Program-made: the position numbers and the translations under genes
Notes under the pieces: generated by a model
The model's input: only the letters and a program-made list of their open reading frames with translations
What the model was told of the DNA's origin: nothing
Database searches by the model: none
Shown here: positions 1-9,362 of the stretch, piece after piece
Layout of the letters: each line of letters begins with the position of its first letter
Position numbering within the stretch: position 1 is the first letter of the stretch
Origin: Xenopus tropicalis
Taxonomy: Eukaryota > Chordata > Amphibia > Anura > Pipidae
Assembly: GCF_000004195.4 (NCBI RefSeq)
Contig: NC_030685.2
Location: forward strand, 55,520,516 to 55,584,515
DNA: 64,000 bases
Reading direction: 5' to 3'

Positions 1-190
1 TTGAGGCCAACTTTGACGGATTGTAGCGCAGAGAGGGAATTTTTTAGAAACGTGAAATTTACCACATTTGAAGAGGTTTGCAACCTGTGTCAGAAGATAC
101 CCTGCACAAGGGTATAAGTTTTACCCCGGGGCAAGAGAGGTCCCCAAATTTGCCCCATTGACTTATAATGGGGATTTTGGTAAATAACTA
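1..190 (+). repeat. C-tail fragment, diverged
   Basis: This matches the distal part of block C found in every later repeat copy: the run TTGTAGCGCAGAGAGGGAAT, a CCCCGGGG-like stretch, and an inverted repeat CCCCATT / AATGGGG. It lacks the SINE and MITE parts and begins at the window edge. It differs from later copies by scattered substitutions, consistent with an older copy. Its origin is unassigned and no coding potential is seen. Confidence 0.8.
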
Positions 191-1245
191 GTTCGTCGTA
201 GACCCATGAATGAGGTGTCAAACCATGCAGCTTATTTGGGAATGGGGTGCTATGCCTTTTCTGAGGGGTTGGAGGTTAATTGCCCCAGCAGGGGGCAATT
301 AACCACCGTTTGTTGTAGACCCATGAATGAGGTGTCAAACCGTGCAGCTTAATCGGGAATGGGGTGCTGTGACTTTTGTGAGGGGTGGGCAGTTAATTGC
401 CCCAGCAGGGGGCAATTAACCACCGTTTGTCGTAGACCCATGAATGAGGTGTCAAACCATGCGGCTTATTCGGGAATGGGGTGCTATGCCTTTTCTGAGG
501 GGTTGGAGGTTAATTGCCCCAGCAGGGGGCAATTAACCACCATTTGTTGTAGACCCATGAATGAGGTGTCAAACCGTGCGGCTTAATCGGGAATGGGGTG
601 CTGTGACTTTTGTGAGGGGTGGCCAGGGTTGGAGGTTAATTGCCCCAGCAGGGGGCAATTAACCACCGTTTATCGTAGACCTATGAATGAGGTGTCAAAC
701 CATGCGGCTTATTCGGGATTGGGGTGCTTTGCCATTTCTGAGGGGTTGGAGGTTAATTGCTCCAGCAGGGGGCAATTAACCACCGTTTGTCATAGACCCA
801 TGAATGAGGTGTCAAACTGTTCAGCTTATTCGGGAATGGGGTGCTATGCCTTTTCTGAGGGGTTGGAGGTTAGTTGCCCCAGCAGGGGGCAATTAACCAC
901 CGTTTGTCGTAGACCCATGAATGAGGTGTCAAACCATGTGGCTTAATCGGGAATGGGGGTGCTGTGACTTTTGTGAGGGATGGGCCGTTAATTGCCCATG
1001 CAGGGGGCAATTAACCACCGTTTGTCATAGACCCATGAATGAGGTGTCGAACCATGTGGCTTATTCGGGAATGGGGTGCTATGCCTTTTCTGAGGGGTTG
1101 GAGGTTAGTTGCCCCAGCAGGGGGCAATTAACCACCATTTGTCGTAGACACATGAATGAGGTGTCAAACCATGCGGCTTATTCGGGAATGGGGTGCTATC
1201 ACTTTTCTGAGGGGTGGGCAGTTAAATGCCCCAGCAGGGGCAATT
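191..1245 (+). repeat. A satellite array, + orientation (left edge)
   Basis: About nine head-to-tail copies of a roughly 119-bp monomer. Each has GTAGACCCATGAATGAGG, GTGTCAAACC, TTCGGGAATGGGGTGCTATG and the inverted repeat GGTTAATTGCCCC-AGCAG-GGGGCAATTAACC. Monomers alternate between GAGGGGTTGGAGG and GAGGGGTGGGCAG subtypes, a two-monomer pattern. Substitution divergence is higher than in the right half of the window. The array ends mid-hairpin. Confidence 0.93.
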
Positions 1246-1390
1246 GTCACAGAGAACTGAAGGAAACATTGTAATATTGGGGCACGAGTTTTGCCACGGC
1301 AAGCACCACTCACATTTTGTTCAGGAAATGTACCTCTCTAGTTATTTTTATTATTCTTCCGTACAAAAGTTCGGCACGGAACTTGTCCCG
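1246..1390. other. Non-satellite insertion, unassigned
   Basis: This 145-bp A/T-richer segment interrupts the monomer array and occurs nowhere else in the window. The monomer resumes at CACCGCTTGTCGTAGACCC. I see no ORF of note, no clear terminal repeats and no obvious target-site duplication. It could be a truncated retroelement tail or captured unique sequence. Confidence 0.6.
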
Positions 1391-1495
1391 CACCGCTTGT
1401 CGTAGACCCATGAGTGAGGTGTCAAATTGTGCGGCCTCTTTGGGAATGGGGTGCTATGTCTTTTCTAAGGGGTTGGTGGTTAATTGCCCCTGCAG
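1391..1495 (+). repeat. A monomer, + orientation, truncated
   Basis: A single diverged monomer recognisable from GTAGACCCATGAGTGAGG and the GGGAATGGGGTGCTATG core. It breaks off inside its hairpin (TAATTGCCCC then TGCAGG) where SINE sequence begins. Confidence 0.85.
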
Positions 1496-1681
1496 GCTGG
1501 CTGGCTTGCTTAAGGTGGGTGCCTTGACCACTAGGCTATGCTTGCTCCTCCCGCTTGTAGGATGTTTTTTTCATCCGCTTGTCATCGTCATCTTGGCAGT
1601 TGGCCTATCCTAGCCGACTGAATGAAATGAAGGATTGTAGCGCAGAGAGGGAATCTTTTAGATCTTTTTAGAAATAACTAG
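1496..1681 (-). mobile_element. SINE head fragment plus C tail with internal deletion
   Basis: Contains GGCTGGCTGG and CCACTAGGCTA, the reverse complement of the Pol III A box seen in each block C. The TTTTTTTC and GACTGAATGAAATGAAGG parts of the C tail follow. The B-box side is missing. The C tail is shortened: after GAGAGGGAAT it jumps to GAAATAACTAG, losing about 130 bp. This is a relic copy of block C. Confidence 0.8.
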
Positions 1682-1797
1682 TTTGTCGTAGACCCATGAA
1701 TGAGGTGTAAAACTGTGCGGCCTATTCGGGAATGGGATGCAATGACTTTTCTGAGGAGTGGGTGGTTAATTGCCCACCGCAGGGGGCAATTAACCAG
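1682..1797 (+). repeat. A monomer, + orientation
   Basis: One diverged monomer between two C fragments. The hairpin is imperfect (TTAATTGCCCACCGC then GGGGGCAATTAA). Confidence 0.85.
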
Positions 1798-2010
1798 GCC
1801 AAAAATCCTATTGACTTAACATTGAGGCAAACTTTGACGGATTGTAGCGCAGAGAGTGAATTTTTTAGAAATGTGAAATTTACCACATTTGAAGAGGTTT
1901 GCAACCTGTGTCAGAAGATACAACGCACAAGGGTATGCGGTTTACCCCCGGGGCAAGACAGATCCCCAAATTTGCCCCATTGACTTATAATGGGGATTTT
2001 GGCAAATAAC
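1798..2010 (+). repeat. C-tail copy with its original 5' flank
   Basis: A second full C tail. Here the tail is preceded by GACTTAACATTGAGGC instead of SINE sequence. The same GACTTAACATTGAG string turns up as part of an insert in the + monomers of every later repeat copy. This copy therefore shows what lay beside the C tail before the SINE arrangement, or in a parallel lineage. Confidence 0.75.
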
Positions 2011-2957
2011 CCGTTTGTTATAGACCCATGAATGAGGTGTCAAACTGTACAGCTTATTCGGGAATGGGGTGCTATGACTTTTCTAGAGGCGGGCGGTGAA
2101 TTGCCCCAGCAGGGGATGGAGGTTAATTGCCCCAGCAGGGGGTAATTAACAACCTTTTGTCGTAGACCCACGAATGAGGTGTCAAACAGTGCAGCTTATT
2201 CGGGAATGGGGTGCTATAACTTTTTTAGGGGGTGGGTAGTTAATTACCCCAGAAGGGGGAAATTAACCACCGTTTGTCGTAGACCCATGAATGAGGTGTC
2301 AAACTGTGTGGCTTATTCGGGAATGGGGTGCTATGACTTTTCTGAAGGGTGGGCGGTTATTTGCCCCCGCAGGGGTGCGAGATCAATTTCCCCAGCAGGG
2401 GGCAATTAACCACCTTTTGTTGTAGACCTATGAATGAGGTGTCAAACTGTGCGGCTTATTCAGGAATGGGGTGCGATGATTTTTCTGAGGGGTGGGCGGT
2501 TTAATTGTCCCAGCAGGGGGCAATTAACCACCGTTTGTCGTAGACCCATGAATGAGGTGTCAAACCGTGCGGCTTATTTGGGAATGGGGTTCTATGACTT
2601 TTCTGAGGGGTAGGTGGTTAATTGCCCCAGCAGGGGGCAATTAACCACCGTTTGTCATAGACCCATGAATGAGGTGTCAAACCGTGCGGCTTATTCGGGA
2701 ATGGGGTGTTATGACTTTTCTGAGGGGTGGGCGGTTAATTGCCACCGCAGAGGTGGGAGATTAATTGCCCCAGAAGTGGGCAATTAATCACCGTTTGTCG
2801 TAGACCCATGAATGAGGTGTCAAACCGTGCGGCTTATTCGGGAATGGGGTGCTGTGACTTTTCTGAGGGGTGGGTGGTTAATTTCCCCAGCAGGGGGCAA
2901 TTAACCACCATTTTTCGTAGACCCATGGATGAGGTGTCAAACCGTGTGGCTTATTCA
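2011..2957 (+). repeat. A satellite array, + orientation
   Basis: About eight monomers, several with a second half-hairpin insertion (around 2090-2150 and 2350-2410) that lengthens them. The best hairpin in the window is at 2613-2649: 16-bp perfect arms around AGCAG. The array runs directly into MITE sequence at about 2960, where satellite GGAATGGGG and MITE AATGGAG share a few bases. Confidence 0.92.
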
Positions 2958-2960
2958 GGA

Positions 2961-3041
2961 ATGGAGTCTATGGGAGATGGCATCTCCTTAATTTGAACTT
3001 TCTGGATAATGGGTTTCCAGATAATGGATCCCATACCTGTA
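2961..3041 (+). mobile_element. MITE 3' end (Xenopus-type)
   Basis: Reads ATGGAGTCTATGGGAGA, then TTTCTGGATAATGGG, then GGATCCCATACCTGTA. From memory this is the terminal part of a very abundant Xenopus non-autonomous DNA transposon. The terminus is complementary to the CAGGTATGGGACC end carried by every block C on the minus strand. The internal part of the element is replaced by A satellite on its left. Confidence 0.75.
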
Positions 3042-3160
3042 CCAGCTATCAAATTGCCCACCATAAGCATGCCTTCTTGCCCCTGTCAAGGTTAGTTGAA
3101 TCATGCTATCTATGGCAGCTGAAAGCAACTGTCATGGAAAAAAAATAAGTTTCTTATCAC
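3042..3160. other. Unassigned spacer
   Basis: Low-copy sequence between the MITE terminus and the first minus-oriented monomers, with an A8 run near 3138-3145. It is not repeated elsewhere in the window. No gene or RNA signal is visible. It is probably the original flank of the MITE. Confidence 0.6.
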
Positions 3161-5054
3161 TGCTGGGGCAATTAACTGCCCACCCCTCAGAAAATTCAAA
3201 GCACCCCATTCCCAAATAAGCCGCATGGTTTGACACCTCATTCATGGGTCTATGACTAACGGTGGTTAATTGCCCCCTGCTGGGGAAATTAACCTCCCAC
3301 CCCTGCGGGGGCAATTAAACGCCCACCCCTCACAAAAGTCATAGCACCCGATTCCCAAATAAGCCGCACGGTTTGACACCTCATTCATATGTCTATGACA
3401 AACGGTGGTTAATTGCCCCCTGCTGGGGCAATTAACCGCCCACCCCTCAGAATAGTCAAAGCACCCGATTCCCGAATAAGCCGCACGCTTTGACACCTCA
3501 TTCATGGGTCTACGACAAACGATGGTTAATTACCCCCTGCTGGGGCAATTAACCACCCACCCCACAGAAGAGTCATAGCACCCCATTCCCAAATAAGCCG
3601 CACGGTTTGACACCTCATTCATGGGTCTACGACAAATGGTGGTTAATTGGCCCCTGCTGGGGCAATTAACCTCCCACCCCTGCGGGGACAATTAAATGCC
3701 CACCCCTCAGAAAAGTCATAGCACCCGATTCCCAAATAAGCCGCACGGTTTGACACCTCATTCATATGTCTACGACAAACGGTGGTTAATTGCCCCCTGC
3801 TGGGGCAATTAAACCGCCCACCCCCTAGAAAAGTCATACCACCCCATTCCCGAATAAGCCGCACGGTTTGACACCTCATTCATATGTCTACGACAAACGG
3901 TGGTTAATTGCCCACCCCTAGAAAAGTCATAGCACCCCATTCCCAAATAAGCCGCACGGTTTGACACCTCATTCATTGGTCTACGACAAACGGTGGTTAA
4001 TTACCCCCTGCTGGGGCAATTAAACCGCCCACCCCCTAGAAAAGTCATACCAATCCATTCCCGAACAAGCCGCACGGTTTGACACCTCATTCATGGGTCT
4101 ACGACAAATGGTGGTTAATTGCCCCCTGCTGGGGCAATTAACACTGCCCACCCCTTGGAAAAGTCCTAGCACCCCATTCCCGAATAAGCCGCATGGTTTG
4201 ACACCTCATTCATGGGTCTACGACAAACGGTGGTTAATTACTCCCTGCTGGTGCAATTAAACTGCCCACCCCCTAGAAAAGTCATAGCAGCCCATTCCGC
4301 AATAAGCCGCACAGTTTGACACCTCATTCGTGCGTCTACAACAAAAGGTTGTTAATTGCCCCCTGCTGGGGCAATTAACACCGCCCACCCCTTGGAAAAG
4401 TCATAGCACCCCATTCCTGAATAAGCCGCACAGTTTGACACCTCATTCATGGGTCTACGACAAAATGTGGTTTATTGCCCCCCGCTGGGGCAATTAACAC
4501 CACCCACCCCTTGGAAAAGTCATAGCACCCCATTCCCGAACAAGCCGCACGGTTTGACACCTCATTCATGGGTCTACGACAAATGGTGTTTAATTGCCCC
4601 CTGCTGGGGCAATTAGCACTGCCCACCCCTTGGAAAAGTCATAGCACCCCATTCCCGAATAAGCCGCACAGTATGACATCTCATTCATGGGTCTACGACA
4701 AAATGTGGTTTATTGCCCCCTGCTGGGGCAATTAACCTCCAACCCCTGCTGGGGCAATTCACCGCCCGCCTCTAGAAAAGTCATAGAACCCCATTCCCGA
4801 ATCAGCCGCACGGTTTGACACCTCATTCATGGGTCTACGACAAACGGTAGTTAATTGCCCCCTGCTGGGGCAATTAAACCGCCCACCCCCTAGAAAAGTC
4901 ATAGCACCCCATTCCCAAACAAGCCGCATGGTTTGACACCTCATTCATGGGTCTACGACAAAATGTGGTTTATTGCCCCCTGCTGGGGCAATTAACACTC
5001 ACCCCTGCTGGGGCAATTAACCGCCCACCCCTCAGAAAAGTCATAGCACCCCAT
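3161..5054 (-). repeat. A satellite array, - orientation (edge copy)
   Basis: About 16 monomers in inverted orientation relative to 2011-2957, so the two arrays form a large imperfect inverted repeat around 2961-3160. Subtypes are mixed: 'CATATGTC' monomers, 'CCCCCTAGAAAAGTC' monomers and 'CACCCCTTGGAAAAGTC' monomers. The array ends at CACCCCAT, followed by the MITE 5' half. Confidence 0.92.
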
Positions 5055-5189
5055 ACTGGAGGCAAAATAATCCCATTGGGTTTCATTAATGTTTAAATTA
5101 TTTGTAGTTGACTTAAGGTATTGGAGATCCAAATTACAGAAAGAAACTCCAGGTCCCGAGCATTCTGGGTAACAGGTCCCATACCTGTA
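5055..5189 (-). mobile_element. MITE 5' half, truncated by satellite
   Basis: On the minus strand it starts TACAGGTATGGGACCTG, passes CCAGAATGCTCGGGACCTGG and TTTGGATCTCCA, and ends TTTTGCCTCCA. It then continues as GTATGGGGTGCTATGAC, which is A monomer in the same reading direction as the satellite preceding the MITE 3' end at 2961. The two halves therefore bracket satellite in a consistent orientation. The family identity is from memory. Confidence 0.75.
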
Positions 5190-5462
5190 TCATAAATCGT
5201 GAGCTGCCCCTGAAAGTGCAAAATAGAGGATTTGTGGGGAAATGTAGCCATTGAAAAAGTCATAACGGCAACCGCATCAGCCCATTTCTGGGCCAAGCGG
5301 TCACCGGGACATAGGGAGGTTAAGTGACTTCTGTCCAGGGGTCACAAGGGCGTAACCTGTGGTGAGGCATATTTCTAGCGATGGGGGGACTAGAACTACT
5401 GGCTGACTGGCTGGCTGGCTGGCATGTTAAGGCGGGTGCCTTGACCACTAGGCTACGCTTGC
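5190..5462 (-). mobile_element. tRNA-derived CORE-type SINE
   Basis: Minus strand: a tRNA-like head with A box TAGCCTAGTGG, a D-stem-like GCC / GGC pairing and a B box AGTTCTAGTCC (GGTTCGANTCC consensus, two mismatches at defined positions). A body containing AAGTCACTTAACCTC follows, which matches the conserved CORE segment of MIR-like SINEs, and then AAATGGG. A GCCA tetranucleotide expansion sits between the boxes. The 3' end abuts the MITE terminus. It is non-coding and depends on LINE machinery if mobile at all. Confidence 0.7.
5387..5455 (-). promoter_or_regulatory. Pol III type 2 internal promoter (A and B boxes)
   Basis: The A box is the complement of 5445-5455 and the B box the complement of 5387-5397, separated by 47 nt (wider than in a tRNA because of the GCCA repeat). 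Copies 1-4 keep an 11-nt B box. From copy 5 on an extra T gives AGTTTCTAGTCC, probably weakening TFIIIC binding. A minus-strand T5 run (complement of 5254-5258) could terminate a transcript of about 200 nt. Confidence 0.55.
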
Positions 5463-5683
5463 TCCTCCCGCTTGTAGGATGTTTTTTTCGTCCGCTTGTC
5501 ATCGTCATCTTGCCAGCTGGCCTATCCTAGCCGACTGAATGAAATGAAGGATTGTAGCGCAGAGAGGGAATGTTTTAGAAACGTGAAACTTACCACGTTT
5601 GAAGAGGTTTAAAACCTGTGTCAGAAGATACCCCGCACGAGGGTATAAGTTTTACCCCCAGGGCAAGAGAGGTCCCCAAATTT

Positions 5684-5705
5684 GCCCCATTGACTAATAA
5701 TGGGG
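5684..5705. repeat. Small inverted repeat in C tail
   Basis: CCCCATT, 7-nt spacer, AATGGGG: a perfect 7-bp stem present in every C tail. It may form a small hairpin. No function is assigned. Confidence 0.6.
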
Positions 5706-5722
5706 ATTGTGGTGAATAACTA

Positions 5723-6607
5723 GTTTGTCGTAGACCCATGAATGAGGTGTCAAACGGTGCGGCTTATTCGGGAATGGGGTGCTATGACTTTTCTGAGGGG
5801 TGGGCGGTTAATTCCCACAGCAAGGGGGAAATTAACCGCCCATAGACTTAACATTGAGACCCCAGCAGGGGGCAATTAACCACCGTTTGTGGTAGACCCA
5901 TGAATGAGGTGTCAAACCGTGCGGCTGATTCGGGAATGGGGTGCTATGACTTTTCTGAGGGGTGGGCGGTTAATTGCCCCAGCAAGGGGGAAATTAACCG
6001 CCCATAGACTTAACATTGAGACCCCAGCAGGGGGCAATTAACCACCGTTTGTGGTAGACCCATGAATGAGGTGTCAAACCGTGCGGCTGATTCGGGAATG
6101 GGGTGCTATGACTTTTCTGAAGGGTGGGTGGTTATTTGCCCCCGCAGGGGTGGGAGATTAATTGCCCCAGCAGGGGGCAATTAACCACCTTTTGTTGTAG
6201 ACCTATGAATGAGGTGTCAAACCGTGCGGCTGATTCGGGAATGGGGTGCTATGACTTTTCTGAAGGGTGGGTGGTTATTTGCCCCCGCAGGGGTGGGAGA
6301 TTAATTGCCCCAGCAGGGGGCAATTAACCACCGTTTGTCGTAGACCCATGAATGAGGTGTCAAACCGTGCGGCTTATTTGGGAATTAACTACCGTTTGTC
6401 GTAGACCCATGAATGAGGTGTCAAACCATGCGGCTGATTCGGGAATGGGGTTCTATGACTTTTCTAGAGGCGGGCGGTGAATTGCCCCAGCAGGGGTTGG
6501 AGGTTAATTGCCCCAGCAGGGGGCAATTAACAACCTTTTGTCGTAGACCCATGAATGAGGTGTCAAACTGTGCGGCTTATTCGGGAATGGGGTGCGATGA
6601 CTTTTCT
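5723..6607 (+). repeat. A array, + orientation, copy 1
   Basis: Monomers in + orientation directly after block C. Two carry a ~45-bp insert (AAATTAACCGCCCATAGACT then TAACATTGAG) that lengthens them to about 163 bp, and two others carry a half-hairpin GCCCCCGCAGGGG insertion. The last monomer leads into the linker. Confidence 0.9.
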
Positions 6608-6653
6608 GCCTTTTAATAATAAAGGCAAACTAAGCGCTGTCAAACTTTCTCTT
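6608..6653. other. A-to-B linker with hairpin and AATAAA
   Basis: GCCTTT, 7-nt loop, AAAGGC forms a 6-bp stem, and the same stretch contains AATAAA on the plus strand. This linker precedes the B array in every intact copy. AATAAA is a possible poly(A) signal by sequence only, and no transcript evidence exists here. Confidence 0.6.
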
Positions 6654-7648
6654 TGTACACTTGTTTCCCAGTTTCTCTCTCTGTGACATCACAGTCTGCA
6701 CTTGTTTCCCAGTTTCTCTCTCTCTGCACTTGTTTCCCAGTTTCTCTCTCTGTGACATCACAGACAGTCTGCACTTGTATCCCAATTTTCTCTCTCTGTG
6801 ACATCACAGACAGTCTGCACTTGTATCCCAATTTTCTCTCTCTGTGACATCACAGTCTGCACTTGTTTCCCAGTTAATCTCTCTGTGTCATCACAGTCTG
6901 CACTTGTTTCCCAGTTTCTCTCATTGTGACATCACAGTCTGCATTTGAATCCCAGTTTCTCTGTCTCTTTGACATCACAGACAGTCTGCACTTCTTTCCC
7001 AGTTTCTCTCTCTGTGACATCACAGTCTGCACTTGTTTCCCAGTTTCTCTCTCTGCGGCATGACAGTCTGCACTTGTTTCTGAGTTTCTCTCTCTCTGCA
7101 CTTGTTTCCCAGTGTCTCTCTCTATCTGTGACATCACAGACAGTCTATACTTGTATCCCAATTTTCTCTCTCTGTGACATCACAGTCTGCACTTGTTTCC
7201 CAGTTTCTCTCTCTGTGACATCACAGTCTGCACTTGTATCCAAGTTTCTCTCTCTTTGACATCACAGTCTTCACTTGTTTCCCAGTTTCTCTCTCTGTGA
7301 CATCACAGTCTGCACTTGTTTCCCAGTTTCTCTCATTGTGACATCACAGTCTGTATTTGAATCCCAGTTTCTCTGTCTCTGTGACATCACAGACAGTCTG
7401 CACTTCTTTGCCAGTTTCTCTCTCTGTGACATCACAGTCTGCACTTGTTTCCCAGTTTCTCTCTCTGCGACATGACAGTCTGCACTTGTTTGTCAGTTTC
7501 TCTCTCTCTGCACTTGTTTCCCAGTTTCTCTCTCTATCTGTGACATCACAGACAGTCTACACTTGTATCCCAATTTTCTCTCTCTGTGACATCACAGTCT
7601 GCACTTGTTTCCCAGTTTCTCTCTTTGTGACATCACAGTCTGCACCTT
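6654..7648 (+). repeat. B minisatellite, copy 1 (long)
   Basis: About 24 units of a 41-bp motif: TCTGCACTTGTTTCCCAG, TTTCTCTCTCTG, TGACATCACAG. Variants include shortened units lacking the TGACATCACA part, CAGACAGTCTG units and GAATCCCAG units. The strand is pyrimidine-rich and stop-free over long stretches in several frames on both strands, which produces spurious ORFs. Confidence 0.92.
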
Positions 7649-8694
7649 CTGGGGCAATTAACCTCCCACCCCTGCAGGGGCAATTAACCGCCCACCCCTC
7701 AGAATAGTCATAGCACCCGATTCCCGAATAAGCCGCACGCTTTGACACCTCATTCATGAGACCTCATTCATGGGCAATTAACACTGCCCACCCCTTGGAA
7801 AAGTCATAGCACCCCATTCCTGAATAAGCCGCACGGTTTGACACCTCATTCATGGGTCTACGACAAACGGTGGTTAATTACCCCCTGCTTGGGCAATTAA
7901 ACTGCCCACCCCCTAGAAAAGTCATAGCAGCCCATTCCCGAATAAGCCGCACAGTTTGACACCTCATTCGTGTGTCTACAACAAAAGGTTGTTAATTGCC
8001 CCCTGCTGGGGCAATTAACACCGCCCACCCCTTGGAAAAGTCATAGCACCCCATTCCCAAATAAGCCACACAGTTTGACACCTCATTCATGGGTCTACAA
8101 CAAAATGTGGTTTATTGCCCCCTGCTGGGGCAATTAACACCGCCCACCCCTTGGAAAAGTCATAGCACCCCATTCCCGAACAAGCCGCACGGTTTGACAC
8201 CTCATTCATGGGTCTACAACAAATGTTGGTTAATTGCCCCCTGCTGGGGCAATTAACACCGCCCACCCCTTGGAAAAGTCATAGCACCCCATTCCCGAAT
8301 AAGCCGCACAGTTTGACACCTCATTCATGGGTCTACGACAAAATGTGGTTTATTGCCCCCTGCTGGGGCAATTAACCTCCAACCCCTTCTGGGGCAATTC
8401 ACCGCCCGCCTCTAGAAAAGTCATAGAACCCCATTCCCGAATCAGCCGCACGGTTTGACACCTCATTCATGGGTCTACGACAAACGGTAGTTAATTGCCC
8501 CCTGCTGGGGCAATTAAACCGCCCACCCCCTAGAAAAGACATAGCACCCCATTCTCGAACAAGCCGCATGGTTTGACACCTCAATCATGGGTCTACGACA
8601 AAATGTGGTTTATTGCCCCCTGCTGGGGCAATTAACACTCACCCCTGCTGGGGCAATTAACCGCCCACCCCTCAGAAAAGTCATAGCACCCCAT
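7649..8694 (-). repeat. A array, - orientation, copy 1
   Basis: About nine monomers in - orientation. The first is a shortened double-hairpin monomer after CACCTTCTGGGGC. One junction near 7760-7780 is scrambled (a duplicated CCTCATTCATG), a likely unequal-exchange scar. Confidence 0.9.
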
Positions 8695-9362
8695 ACTGGA
8701 GGCAAAATAATCCCATTGGGTTTCATTAATGTTTAAATTATTTGTAGTTGACTTAAGGTATTGGAGATCCAAATTACAGAAAGAAACTCCAGGTCCCGAG
8801 CATTCTGGGTAACAGGTCCCATACCTGTATCATAAATCGTGAGCTGCCCCTGAAAGTGCAAAATAGAAGATTTGTGGGGAAATGTAGCCATTGAAAAAGT
8901 CATAACGACAACCGCATCAGCCCATTTCTGGGCCAAGCGGTCACCGGGACATAGGGAGGTTAAGTGACTTCTGTCCAGGCGTCACAAGGGCGTAACCTGT
9001 GGTGAGGCATATTTCTAGCGATGGGGGGACTAGAACTACTGGCTGACTGGCTGGCTGGCTGGCATGTTAAGGCGGGTGCCTTGACCACTAGGCTACGCTT
9101 GCTCCTCCCGCTTGTAGGATGTTTTTTTCGTCCGCTTGTCATCGTCATCTTGCCAGCTGGCCTATCCTAGCCAACTGAATGAAATGAAGGATTGTAGCGC
9201 AGAGAGGGAATGTTTTAGAAACGTGAAACTTACCACGTTTGAAGAGGTTTAAAACCTGTGTCAGAAGATACCCCGCACGAGGGTATAAGTTTTACCCCCG
9301 GGGCAAGAGAGGTCCCCAAATTTGCCCCATTGACTAATAATGGGGATTGTGGCGAATAACTA
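8695..9362 (-). mobile_element. Block C copy 2
   Basis: 668 bp, very close to copy 1, with four GGCT-type units between the Pol III boxes and an intact 11-nt B box. Confidence 0.87.

Larger units (their letters stand above)
5055..5722 (-). mobile_element. Block C copy 1 (MITE half + SINE + C tail)
   Basis: This is the reference copy. The MITE 5' half is at 5055-5189, the SINE at about 5190-5462 and the C tail at 5463-5722. All read on the minus strand as C tail, SINE, MITE, then satellite. No ORF of interest lies in it. The order and orientation are the same in every later copy. Confidence 0.88.

Noticed and set aside
1246..1390. Exon or promoter in the unique insertion
   Set aside because: There is no open frame, splice-like structure or core promoter motif that I can defend. 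It is only low-copy sequence within the array.
191..5054. CRISPR array, suggested by regularly spaced repeats
   Set aside because: The 'spacers' are themselves repeated, the period is 119 bp, the repeats occur in both orientations, and the sequence is eukaryotic with SINE and MITE pieces.
5386..5462. Functional tRNA gene in block C
   Set aside because: A and B boxes are present, but the anticodon and T stems do not pair, the boxes are separated by a GCCA repeat, and a SINE body follows. It is a tRNA-derived SINE head.
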